Shown one piece after another: positions 7,865 through 16,256 of a DNA stretch of 63,379 bases. Each line of letters begins with the position of its first letter. Within the stretch, counting starts at the first letter, position 1. Source of the DNA: Oscillospiraceae bacterium (GTDB taxonomy: Bacteria > Bacillota > Clostridia > Oscillospirales > Ruminococcaceae); assembly GCA_017550285.1 (NCBI GenBank), contig JAFZPP010000021.1:85874-149252 (forward strand). The letters run 5' to 3'. The notes beneath the pieces are model-generated. The model saw only the letters and a program-made list of their open reading frames with translations. It was not told where the DNA came from and ran no database searches. Both the position numbers and the translations under genes were made by a program.

Positions 7865-8419
7865 ATGGAACAGGATGCGCAAGTCTACCGCCGGTTTCTC
7901 GACGGGGATCAGACCGCATTCGCTGAGATTATAGAGGCATACCGCGATCCGGTGACCTTTTTTATCCAGCGCTATGTGCATGATATCTGCGCCGCAGAGG
8001 ATATCGCTGCGGATGTTTTCATGCAGCTTGTGGTGAGTCCGCAGAAATTCAACTTCAAATCATCGCTGAAAACGTATCTGTTTGTCATGGCGCGCAGCCG
8101 TGCGCTCGATTATCTGCGAAAACAGAAGCGGCATCCGTCGGTTTCGATTGACGATGAGACCGCAGAGCAGCTTGCCGATACACAGGACCTTGAGGAGCAT
8201 GTGCTCCGGAATGACGAGGCGCGGCGGCTGCATGAGGCGATTGCAAAGCTGCCGGAGCCGCAGCAGATTGCCGTGCATCTGGTATACTTTGAGGAATATT
8301 CCTATGAGGATGCCGCGCGGATTATGAAGAAGACACGCAAGCAGATTGATAATCTGCTGTACCGTGCGAAGCAGGCGCTCCGAAGCCTGCTCGGAGAAAG
8401 GGGGGAGCACGCTTTATGA
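7865..8419 (+). CDS. ECF-type RNA polymerase sigma factor
   Basis: 184 residues from the ATG at 7865 (GGAGAAG upstream; an earlier in-frame ATG at 7838 lacks a site). Sigma region 2 is visible in FIQRYVHDICAAEDIAADVFMQL and the DNA-melting part around TYLFVMARSRALDYLR. Region 4 is the C-terminal helix-turn-helix with LPEPQQIAVHLVYFEEYSYEDAARI and KKTRKQIDNLLYRAKQALR. There is no region 1 or 3, as expected for the ECF group. It redirects RNA polymerase to a special regulon. Its stop overlaps the start of the next gene (ATGA), a typical sigma/anti-sigma arrangement. Confidence 0.92.
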   Translation: MEQDAQVYRRFLDGDQTAFAEIIEAYRDPVTFFIQRYVHDICAAEDIAADVFMQLVVSPQKFNFKSSLKTYLFVMARSRALDYLRKQKRHPSVSIDDETAEQLADTQDLEEHVLRNDEARRLHEAIAKLPEPQQIAVHLVYFEEYSYEDAARIMKKTRKQIDNLLYRAKQALRSLLGERGEHAL

Positions 8420-9264
8420 GAATGACGAATGAGGAATTTCAGGCTGAGGTTTTCCGCCGGAGTCAGGTTTATCTCGCGGAACGCAGATGCAGCCGCAGGC
8501 GGCTCTTTACCGGTGCGGCGGCATTTGCAGGATGCTTTGTCATTGCTGTCGGTGCGCTGGCGCTGCGCGGTACGATGACGAACATGCAATCGCAGGATTG
8601 CGGCATTGCGGAAAATATCAACAGCATTTTCTCCGCAAAGAATGCTTCTTCCTATGCGGATTCTGCTGCTGACTGCGCAGATGCGGAGGCTTCCTGTTCA
8701 GAAGCGGCGGAGGAGTCCGAAGCGTACTGCGGGGAGAGTGCAGAATCCTCTGCGCAGAATAAGGTCGAACAGCAGAGCAATCAGCCGCGCGATGCAAAGA
8801 CGCATTATAAGAGTTCCGATGCGACGGCGGGACTGTCGCCTGCACCGAATTATGAAAACCAGGATAACACGGCATCGGATTCCGCAGCAGAATCTGCCGA
8901 AGCGCAGGAGGAACTTCCGGCAGAGGAATATTTCAGTGCGCTCGGCATCAATCCGCCGCCCGAGATGCTCGGAGGCTATAAGCTGCACTGGAATCCGACG
9001 GAGAGCCGTGTGCTCGGGCAGCGCAATATGTTTACGTATATCGACGAGACCGGCACGGGCGCGCTGGTGCTTTATCTGGAGCCGGAAGGGGAGAATTCAC
9101 TCCTTGAGAATATCGTGATGCATCATTCCGATGAAGGCGAAAAGGCAGAATTTACGCTCGGCAATGCGCGCGTTGTACTCGAGGGCAAATCCATGACGCT
9201 TCAGGATACGGATGCGCTGACTGCGCTGGTTAGAGAATTGCAGAAGGCGCTCAGGATACAGTAA
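8416..9264 (+). CDS. Single-pass membrane protein, probable anti-sigma/sensor partner
   Basis: 282 residues, coupled to the sigma gene by an ATGA overlap. Residues 1-30 are cytoplasmic and basic; 31-52 form one transmembrane helix. Residues 55-168 are a Ser/Ala/Glu linker with several cysteines (61, 87, 94 and 105), and 170-282 a folded outer domain starting EEYFSALGINPPPEMLGG. The topology is that of a transmembrane anti-sigma factor, but the cytoplasmic part is much shorter than a standard zinc-type or RsgI-type anti-sigma domain, so the sigma-binding mode would be unusual. The outer domain recurs twice in the next gene. The anti-sigma role is inferred from position. Confidence 0.8.
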   Translation: MRMTNEEFQAEVFRRSQVYLAERRCSRRRLFTGAAAFAGCFVIAVGALALRGTMTNMQSQDCGIAENINSIFSAKNASSYADSAADCADAEASCSEAAEESEAYCGESAESSAQNKVEQQSNQPRDAKTHYKSSDATAGLSPAPNYENQDNTASDSAAESAEAQEELPAEEYFSALGINPPPEMLGGYKLHWNPTESRVLGQRNMFTYIDETGTGALVLYLEPEGENSLLENIVMHHSDEGEKAEFTLGNARVVLEGKSMTLQDTDALTALVRELQKALRIQ

Positions 9265-9279
9265 TCAGAGGAATTAACG

Positions 9280-10353
9280 ATGAAAAAATACGGAGCATTG
9301 TTTGTATTATCTGCGCTGCTGCTGGCAGGCTGCGGCGCAGAATATACCGCAGGGCAGACCGCTGCGGAAATCGCGGAGCAGCCTGCCGCGGAAATAAACG
9401 CTGCGGAGACAGGCGTGACAGATCCGGCAGGACGCACCGGCTATATCGACAGCAACGGGATTTTTATTCCGGATCCGAGCAACAGCGGACGTCCGGATGA
9501 TTTTGCGGATGAGGAGACTGTGACCGAAGCCTACCCTGCGGATGATACCGCGCCGGCTGCGGATTACGGTCAGAAGAGTGCGGAGCAGTATCAGAATCAG
9601 AATGAAAACAGGCAGATGCGTGCAGATGCCTTCTGCCGTGCGCTGCAAATCAATCCGCTGCCGGAGAAGCTCGGCGGATGTACGCTGCAAATTGATCCGG
9701 ATGCACGCTTTGATCCGGACAAATACACCGGCTATGATGAAGGATACTATACCTTCCCCTATGTCAATGAAAGCGGTGATCGGGAGCTGTGCGTCGATAT
9801 CAAACAGAAGAACAGCTTTGCACTGGAATGTGAGCCTGCATTTTATGCAGCGTCAGAGGAGATACCGACGCAGGCGATCTTCGTCTCCGGCAATGCATTG
9901 ATTGTATTCAGAGCGGAAAACTATGATCCGGACGATGCCGAACGGATGTCGGAGCTGACGGATACGCTGGCAGCGGCACTGCGTTCGGCGGTTTGTCATG
10001 ATCTGACGGATGCGGAATATTTCGATGCACTGCATATCAACCCGATGCCGGATACACTCGGGGACTGCAAGCTGAAATCCGAACCGGATGCGCTGCATAA
10101 TCTCGGAGAATACAATACATTCACCTATCTGAATGCAGACGGAGAACCGGAAATGTATGCTGAAATCTGTCATGCAAATATGTCGCCGAACGGTGATGTG
10201 TACAAGTGGGCGGATTATCCCGAGCCGGCTGCTGCAATGTTTCCGGCAGGCGAAGGGACTGTCACGCTGAAAGCCGTGCGGGCGGTGCCGGATGATTCCG
10301 AACGGATCATGCAGCTTGCAAAGAAACTGATGCAGGTGCTCGAAAAAGAGTGA
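9280..10353 (+). CDS. Lipoprotein with two copies of the sensor domain
   Basis: 357 residues. The signal peptide ends in the lipobox LLAGC (Cys18), followed by an acidic Ala/Glu-rich spacer to about residue 110. Two similar domains follow at about 115-236 (LQINPLPEKLGG) and 245-355 (LHINPMPDTLGD). Both match the outer domain of the preceding membrane protein: INP, a second proline, LGG/LGD, then an FTY or TFPY aromatic strand and a final helix. It is expected on the outer face of the membrane, where it could compete with or relay to the sensor. Nothing in it suggests an enzyme. Confidence 0.82.
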   Translation: MKKYGALFVLSALLLAGCGAEYTAGQTAAEIAEQPAAEINAAETGVTDPAGRTGYIDSNGIFIPDPSNSGRPDDFADEETVTEAYPADDTAPAADYGQKSAEQYQNQNENRQMRADAFCRALQINPLPEKLGGCTLQIDPDARFDPDKYTGYDEGYYTFPYVNESGDRELCVDIKQKNSFALECEPAFYAASEEIPTQAIFVSGNALIVFRAENYDPDDAERMSELTDTLAAALRSAVCHDLTDAEYFDALHINPMPDTLGDCKLKSEPDALHNLGEYNTFTYLNADGEPEMYAEICHANMSPNGDVYKWADYPEPAAAMFPAGEGTVTLKAVRAVPDDSERIMQLAKKLMQVLEKE

Positions 10354-10364
10354 GGTGAATCACC

Positions 10365-11213
10365 ATGAAAAAGAATCTGATGCCTGTGCTGCTGACTGCG
10401 CTGCTGCTGGCAGGCTGCGGCGGGAACCAGATGTCCCGCGTCGATCATATGCCGCCGGAGAGCAGCACTGCGCTGGGTGTGGAGGACGATTTTATGCCGA
10501 CCGGCGTACCGGAGGCGCCGCAGGTCGAGGGCATTACGGCGAAACCAGAGCAGGAATACTATCCGCCGGATGCCGATACGATCCGGCTGCATATTACAAA
10601 TGACAGCGATAAGGATTATTGCCTGCCGGAGCAGTTTACCATGCTGTATATCTTTCCGCTGGAAACCGGCTATGAGACCGTTCCTGTTCCCTACAAGGAC
10701 GGCGGCGATTCCTTTACCGATCTGGCACAGGAGCTTCCGGCGCACAGTGAGACAGATGTCGTGCTCGATCTTGCCGGACATTACGATCTGCCGCTCGAGG
10801 ACGGATACAGCGGATTCTTCCGCATTTATCTCGGCGATGTGACGGCGGATTTCCGGATTTCCGATGACAGCCCGATGCCGGAGCAGACAGTACAGCCGGA
10901 GATTATTCTGGATACGGAAACGGAATTCTATCCTGCCGGTGCAAAGGAGATCACCGTGCGGCTCATTAACGCGGGCGCTACGGATTTCACGTTTACCAAT
11001 GCGGATTTCGGCATCGAGCAGTTCAGTGATGGTGCTGTTTCCATGACGCGGTTTTCTCCGGACAGCCCCGCTGCACAGAAGGGCATGACGCTTGCATCCG
11101 AGGACTGTGAGATGTGGACGCTTTCCGTTGCGGATTTCAGCGGTCTTACATTGCAGTCCGGTGAATATGCGGTGGTTCTTGCCGGCATCGAAGCAAAATT
11201 TACGGTAGAATAA
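10365..11213 (+). CDS. Lipoprotein with two Ig-like beta-sandwich domains
   Basis: 282 residues with lipobox LLAGC, 12 bases after the previous gene and preceded by GAGGTG. Two repeats of about 100 residues can be seen, one opening EQEYYPPDADTIRLHITNDS and the other ETEFYPAGAKEITVRLINAG. The alternating hydrophobic pattern suggests immunoglobulin-like strands. Such domains usually bind protein or act as spacers at the cell surface. Family name not recognised with certainty. It belongs to the sigma/serpin transcript. Confidence 0.8.
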   Translation: MKKNLMPVLLTALLLAGCGGNQMSRVDHMPPESSTALGVEDDFMPTGVPEAPQVEGITAKPEQEYYPPDADTIRLHITNDSDKDYCLPEQFTMLYIFPLETGYETVPVPYKDGGDSFTDLAQELPAHSETDVVLDLAGHYDLPLEDGYSGFFRIYLGDVTADFRISDDSPMPEQTVQPEIILDTETEFYPAGAKEITVRLINAGATDFTFTNADFGIEQFSDGAVSMTRFSPDSPAAQKGMTLASEDCEMWTLSVADFSGLTLQSGEYAVVLAGIEAKFTVE

Positions 11214-11227
11214 AGGAGAAACAGATT

Positions 11228-12475
11228 ATGAACCACAGATCAATCATTGCATCTGTTCTTGCATCACTGCTGCTCTGCGGCAGTCTGACGGGCTGCGGCG
11301 CAGATATGCAGAATCCGGCGGACACACCTGCCGGACAGCTGATTTCTGATCCGGATGATTCTGCTGCACAGATGTCTTTTTCGCTGAATCTGCTGCGGGA
11401 GACAGTACGGAATGCTCCGGACGCGAATGTTCTAATCTCGCCCTATTCTGCGATGCAGGCGCTTGCCATGACCGCAAACGGTGCAGACGGCAATACGCGC
11501 ACCGAAATGGAGCAGGCACTCGGCGGTCTTCCGCTGAAATCACTTAACAAAGCACTCAAAGCGGTGCACCGTTCTATGAAGGAAAGCAAAAATTGCGGTT
11601 TCAAAACAGCAAATGCGGTCTGGGTCAACAATACGGACAACAATCTGAAATTGCAGCACAGTTTTCAGAAGATCGCTGAGTCCGACTATAACGCAAAGAT
11701 CACCTGTGAACCGTTTGACGAATCCGCCCGCCGGAGCATCAATGACTGGTGCAGTGAACAGACGGACGGGATGATTCCGGAAATACTCTCAGAGCCGATT
11801 TCGCCTGGAACAGTGATGTATCTGCTCAATGCGTCTGCGCTGGATGCAGTCTGGGAGGACCGTTTCCTGGAAGGCAGCGAGAAGACCTTTGTGGCGCATT
11901 ATCTGCGGGCGGGTTCCCGTGCGCAGACGGTACCCATGCTGGAATCTGTGGAGCAGCTGTATCTTTCGGATGAAAAATCAGAAGGCATACTCAAATATTA
12001 TGAAGGCAAAAAGCTCGCATTTGCGGCAATTCGTCCCGATGAGGGCATGACACCGCAGGATTATCTTGAGCAGGTCACGGCGGAGCAGATTTTCCAAATG
12101 CTGAACAGTCCAAAACAAATACAGGTCAATACCACAATTCCGCAGTTTGCGCTGGAGTATGATACAAGTCTGGTTCCGGAGCTACAGGCAATGGGTATGC
12201 AGCGTATATTCAAACCCGGGCAGGCTGATCTTTCGGGACTGACAGAGGGCGGCAATACGCTCTTTGTCGGCGATGTGAAGCAAAAGACACAAATCACCTT
12301 GGATGCAAAAGGCACTCGTGCGGCTTCGGTCACAGCAGTTGAAGTAGATTCCGGTGAGGAGGAAGATGTACGGAGCATCTTTTTCAATAAACCGTTCATC
12401 TATATCATTCTGAATACCGAAACGATGACGCCGCTCTTTGCCGGTATCCTGAACGAAATACCTGAGACATCATAA
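11228..12475 (+). CDS. Serpin lipoprotein A
   Basis: 415 residues: lipobox LTGCG (Cys25), then a complete serpin fold. Recognisable landmarks are NVLISPYSAMQALAMTANGA (helix B region), NDWCSEQTDGMIPEIL (helix F region) and the C-terminal FFNKPFIYIILNTETMTPLFAGIL. The reactive-loop hinge GTRAASVTAVEV keeps the small residues needed for loop insertion, so inhibition of a serine or cysteine protease is plausible. The exposed part of the loop is strongly acidic (SGEEEDVRS), which is unusual. First of four tandem serpins, same strand, all predicted on the outer membrane face. Confidence 0.93.
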   Translation: MNHRSIIASVLASLLLCGSLTGCGADMQNPADTPAGQLISDPDDSAAQMSFSLNLLRETVRNAPDANVLISPYSAMQALAMTANGADGNTRTEMEQALGGLPLKSLNKALKAVHRSMKESKNCGFKTANAVWVNNTDNNLKLQHSFQKIAESDYNAKITCEPFDESARRSINDWCSEQTDGMIPEILSEPISPGTVMYLLNASALDAVWEDRFLEGSEKTFVAHYLRAGSRAQTVPMLESVEQLYLSDEKSEGILKYYEGKKLAFAAIRPDEGMTPQDYLEQVTAEQIFQMLNSPKQIQVNTTIPQFALEYDTSLVPELQAMGMQRIFKPGQADLSGLTEGGNTLFVGDVKQKTQITLDAKGTRAASVTAVEVDSGEEEDVRSIFFNKPFIYIILNTETMTPLFAGILNEIPETS

Positions 12476-12487
12476 AAGGAGGTACAT

Positions 12488-13747
12488 ATGCAGTATAAGA
12501 CTTTGTGCGCATCTGTTCTTGCATCACTGCTGCTCTGCGGCAGTCTGACGGGCTGCGGTGCAGGAATGACGATGCAGGCGGACAATCTGACGGCAAAAGT
12601 GAAGCCGCAGCTTGCGTCCGGTACGACGCCGGACGAAACCTTTGAAAAGGCGCAGACCGCCTTTGCGCTGCATCTGATGCAGGAGACGGTCAAAACACAG
12701 CCGGGGAAGAATCTGCTGCTGTCGCCCTATTCGCTGATGCAGGTGCTTGCCATGAGCGCAAACGGTGCGGCAGGCGAGACCCTTGCAGAACTCGAGCAGG
12801 CGCTCGGCGGCATCCCTGCCGAAACACTCAGCAGCTATCTCTACGGGCAGCGGACATCGCTCCCTGTCGGTGCTGGCAATCAGCTCAAGACAGTCAATTC
12901 GCTCTGGGTGCGCAATGATGCGGATCGCATTGTACTCCGTGGTACATTCGTGCAGAAGAGTGTCGATTATTTCGGCGCGGATATTTACTGTGCGCCGTTT
13001 GATGAATCCACGCGCAGCGATATCAACAACTGGTGCAGTGAGAAAACGGACGGCGTGATTCCTGAAATTCTCTCTGAGCCGATTGACCCGAATGCCGTGC
13101 TGTATCTGGTCAATGCGGTGAACTTCGATGCGAAGTGGGAAGAAAAATATGAGGATGAACCGAGAAACATGATGTTCCATGCAAAGAGCGGCGCGCTGCC
13201 CTCTGTGCAGATGATGTTCTCCGAGGAATCGGTTTATCTCAGTGATGCGCAGGCAGAAGGCTTTCTTAAGCCCTATAAAGGCGGCATCTATGCATTTGTC
13301 GGCATTCTGCCGAAGAACGGCATGACACCGGAGGAATATCTCGCGCAGACCGATGCCGATGCGTTATACGGTTTGCTGCAAAACGCACAGCATGCTTCGG
13401 TCGAAGCCGGACTGCCGGAATTTACCTGCGACTGGGGCGCTGAGCTGATTCCCGTCCTGCAAAATATGGGCATCCGTACCGCGTTTCAGGATGCTGCCGA
13501 TTTCAGCGGCATGAACGCAGTTGATAATCCGGTTGCGATCAGCAAGGTGCTGCAAAAAACACATATCGAGGTCGATGTCAACGGCACAAAGGCGCAGGCG
13601 ATTTCGCTGAGCGAGACGCAGGATTCCGCTGCCCCGCCGCCGCCGGAGTATACGGTCATTCTCGACCGTCCGTTCCTCTATATGATCGTGGAAACGGATA
13701 CCATGATGCCGGTCTTTGCCGGTGTAATGAACGAATTTGCATCATAA
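12488..13747 (+). CDS. Serpin lipoprotein B
   Basis: 419 residues, 12 bases after serpin A, with an AAAGGAGG site. The signal peptide and lipobox are nearly identical in DNA to those of serpin A. Serpin landmarks are NLLLSPYSLMQVLAMSANGA, NNWCSEKTDGVIPEILSEPI, a shutter/breach segment LQKTHIEVDVNGTKA and the C-terminal ILDRPFLYMIVETDTMMPVFAGVM. The hinge GTKAQAISLSE is less alanine-rich than the classical one, and the loop after it (TQDSAAPPPPEYT) contains four prolines in a row, which could limit insertion. Inhibition is likely but not certain. Confidence 0.93.
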   Translation: MQYKTLCASVLASLLLCGSLTGCGAGMTMQADNLTAKVKPQLASGTTPDETFEKAQTAFALHLMQETVKTQPGKNLLLSPYSLMQVLAMSANGAAGETLAELEQALGGIPAETLSSYLYGQRTSLPVGAGNQLKTVNSLWVRNDADRIVLRGTFVQKSVDYFGADIYCAPFDESTRSDINNWCSEKTDGVIPEILSEPIDPNAVLYLVNAVNFDAKWEEKYEDEPRNMMFHAKSGALPSVQMMFSEESVYLSDAQAEGFLKPYKGGIYAFVGILPKNGMTPEEYLAQTDADALYGLLQNAQHASVEAGLPEFTCDWGAELIPVLQNMGIRTAFQDAADFSGMNAVDNPVAISKVLQKTHIEVDVNGTKAQAISLSETQDSAAPPPPEYTVILDRPFLYMIVETDTMMPVFAGVMNEFAS

Positions 13748-13765
13748 TCCGAAGGAGCCTGATTC

Positions 13766-14884
13766 ATGAAGCGATACTTTCTGACCGCCGCTCTCTGTGC
13801 GGCAATGCTGCTGACATCCTGCGGCAGTTCCTACGGCGGAACCGAGCTGACAAAGCATATCAAGCCGCAGCAGATCACGGCGCTGGACGGCACGGCGGAA
13901 TTCTCGGATGCGCAGATGCAGTTTGCGGTTTCGCTGCTGCATCAGGCTGCCGATTCGGCGGAGGGAAATCTGCTGCTTTCACCGTATCTTGCGGCGGAGG
14001 CATGGCTGACTGCTGCCGGCGGTACGGCGGCGGAGTTCCCTGCGGAGCTGTTCGGCGGCATGAATGCTGATCAGCTGAACGGGTATTTTGCCGGCTGGCG
14101 CGGGTCGCAGAACGGTCTGACCGAGGCGCAGGCACTCTGGGTTTCGCCCGATACCGAAATGCCGAAGGATGCGCTGGGGCTGTATCTCGGGCTCAGCAAT
14201 ACCCGCATCTTTGCGGCAGAACGCACGGCTGATATGCTCAATCAATGGATCAGCAATGCGACCGGCGGCGTGATGAAGCAGATCAGTGTGCCGGAAAACG
14301 GGGATGCAGCGCTGGTCAGTGCGGCGTCATTTGATGTGAAATGGAACAGTGTCTACAATAACAATGAGGTGCAGAATGCGCTGTTCTACTGTGCGGACGG
14401 CAGGCAGAAATCCGTGCCGTTTCTCTGCAAGGATTATGATACCGGCGTGTATTTTGACGATGATGCCGTCACGGGCCTGCGCCGGAACTGCGCGGACCGG
14501 AAATATACTTTTCTTGCGCTGATGCCGAAATCCGGAACGGTCAGTGATCTGCTCAAAAGTCTGACGCCGGAGCAGCTGACGGCATATATCCGCGGCGGCA
14601 GCGAGATCACGCTCCGCACGGTGATTCCTTGCGTGAAGCTCTCGGATACGGAGAATATTGCGGAATTTCTGCCGGATGCCGGAATCGGACAGATGATTCA
14701 GCAGGTGCAGGTCATCATTGACCGCGGCACGGAGGAATCGAGTTTTGGTCTGCAAATGGACAGCTCTGCGGCAAAGCCTGCCGAGAAGGCGGCGTTCAAT
14801 CATCCGTTTGTGTATTTTATTGCGGACAGGCAGTACGGTCTGCCGCTGATTGCGGGAACGGTCACGGAGCTGCCGGTTTCATGA
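13766..14884 (+). CDS. Serpin-like lipoprotein C, shortened and degenerate loop
   Basis: 372 residues, lipobox LTSC. It retains NLLLSPYLAAEAWLTAAGG, the helix-F-like LNQWISNATGGVMKQI and the C-terminal FNHPFVYFIADRQYGLPLIAG, but is about 45 residues shorter than its neighbours. The region that in the others reads KTHI(E/D)V is replaced by QVQVIIDRGTEESSFGL, so the hinge lacks the alanine tract needed for rapid loop insertion. It probably cannot inhibit proteases by the usual mechanism and may act as a decoy, binding protein or substrate. The frame is intact, so it is not an obvious pseudogene. Confidence 0.85.
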   Translation: MKRYFLTAALCAAMLLTSCGSSYGGTELTKHIKPQQITALDGTAEFSDAQMQFAVSLLHQAADSAEGNLLLSPYLAAEAWLTAAGGTAAEFPAELFGGMNADQLNGYFAGWRGSQNGLTEAQALWVSPDTEMPKDALGLYLGLSNTRIFAAERTADMLNQWISNATGGVMKQISVPENGDAALVSAASFDVKWNSVYNNNEVQNALFYCADGRQKSVPFLCKDYDTGVYFDDDAVTGLRRNCADRKYTFLALMPKSGTVSDLLKSLTPEQLTAYIRGGSEITLRTVIPCVKLSDTENIAEFLPDAGIGQMIQQVQVIIDRGTEESSFGLQMDSSAAKPAEKAAFNHPFVYFIADRQYGLPLIAGTVTELPVS

Positions 14885-14898
14885 GGGAGGGAGACAAA

Positions 14899-16152
14899 AT
14901 GAAACGATCTGCATGGACAGCAGCAATGCTGGCTGCGCTTCTGCTGACAGGCTGCGGCGCATCGTCTTCGGATGCGGCACAGACTGCTGTGCCGGAGCCT
15001 GCTGCGGAGATCACGGAGCTCGGCGATACGCCTGCGGCACCGGATGCAGGCTTTCTTGTACAGGAATACGGCTTTGCGCTGAATCTGCTCCGCAGTACGC
15101 CGGAAACGGAATCCGGCGGAAATGTAATGCTTTCGCCGTATTCCGTGATGCAGGCGCTCGGTATGACAGCGAACGGCGCTGACGGTCAGACGCGCAAGGA
15201 AATGGAAAATCTGCTGATCGGCGGCGGACGCTCGGTCGATGATCTGAACAAAGCGCTCTGCGGCTGGCGCACGGGACGTCCCGCAGAGGACGGCTCCTGC
15301 ACGCTGCATACGGCAAACGGCATCTGGATCAACGGTACAGAGCAGAGTGTCAAGCCATCGTTTTTGCAGCTGAATCAAGATTATTATGCTGCGGAAGTGC
15401 ACGGTATGCCGTTTGATGATGCCGCGCTGCATTCGATCAACGGATTTGTCCAAAAGGAGACGGACGGCATGGTGCCGGAGATTCTTCAGAGACTTGATTC
15501 TTCCGCGCAGCTTGTGCTGGTGAATGCGGTTGCGTTTGATGCAAAATGGGCGGCGCCGTATGAAAAATCACAGATCAAAGACGGCAGCTTTACCAATGCA
15601 GACGGCAGCAGCAAAACGGTCCCGATGATGACCGGCAGTGAGTCTGATTATCTCGAGCAGGACGGTGCCGTCGGATTCCTGCGGTATTACGACGGGCAGT
15701 ATGCCTTTGCCGGTATTCTGCCGCCGGAGAATCTGTCCGTGCAGGCATGGCTCGATGCGCAGACGCCGGAATCACTCTGTTCGATAATTGCCGGACGCAC
15801 TGCGCAGTCTGTTGAGGCGACTTTGCCGCAGTTCAGCGCGGATACGTCGGTGCAGCTGGAAACGATCCTGCCGAAAATGGGGATGCAGACGGCGTTTTCC
15901 GATGCGGCGGATTTCTCCGGCATCTCTCCCAATAAACTGAGAATCGACGAAGTTGTGCACAAAACGCATATTGACGTCACGGCGGAGGGTACCAAAGCCG
16001 GCGCTGCGACTGCGGTCGTCATGACAAGGGGCATCAGCGCAATGAATGCACCGGATGTCAAAAAGGTCCGGCTCGACCGCCCGTTTGTCTATATGATCCT
16101 TGATATGACGAATGAGCTTCCCGTTTTCATCGGCACCGTGCAGGGGCTGTAA
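14899..16152 (+). CDS. Serpin lipoprotein D
   Basis: 417 residues from the ATG at 14899 (GGGAGGGAGA upstream; an earlier in-frame ATG at 14881 would disturb the signal peptide). Lipobox LTGCG. Landmarks are NVMLSPYSVMQALGMTANGA, NGFVQKETDGMVPEILQ, VVHKTHIDVTAEGTKAG and RLDRPFVYMILDMTNELPVF. The hinge GTKAGAATAVVM is a textbook inhibitory hinge. The loop continues MTRGISAMN, so cleavage after Arg or a small hydrophobic residue is possible. This is the member most likely to be a fast protease inhibitor. Last gene before a strong terminator. Confidence 0.93.
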   Translation: MKRSAWTAAMLAALLLTGCGASSSDAAQTAVPEPAAEITELGDTPAAPDAGFLVQEYGFALNLLRSTPETESGGNVMLSPYSVMQALGMTANGADGQTRKEMENLLIGGGRSVDDLNKALCGWRTGRPAEDGSCTLHTANGIWINGTEQSVKPSFLQLNQDYYAAEVHGMPFDDAALHSINGFVQKETDGMVPEILQRLDSSAQLVLVNAVAFDAKWAAPYEKSQIKDGSFTNADGSSKTVPMMTGSESDYLEQDGAVGFLRYYDGQYAFAGILPPENLSVQAWLDAQTPESLCSIIAGRTAQSVEATLPQFSADTSVQLETILPKMGMQTAFSDAADFSGISPNKLRIDEVVHKTHIDVTAEGTKAGAATAVVMTRGISAMNAPDVKKVRLDRPFVYMILDMTNELPVFIGTVQGL

Positions 16153-16182
16153 AGGATTGCTGCGCGATAATTATAATATGAT

Positions 16183-16227
16183 AAGCCGCTCAATTCAAGC
16201 TGTGATGCTGAACTGAGCGGCTTTTCT
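16183..16227 (+). terminator. Terminator of sigma/serpin operon
   Basis: Long stem AGCCGCTCA / TGAGCGGCT with inner TCA/TGA pairs, followed by TTTTCT on the plus strand, about 30 bases after the serpin D stop. Confidence 0.85.
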
Positions 16228-16256
16228 GCTGCCTGATGATGTGATCCGGCAATGCC

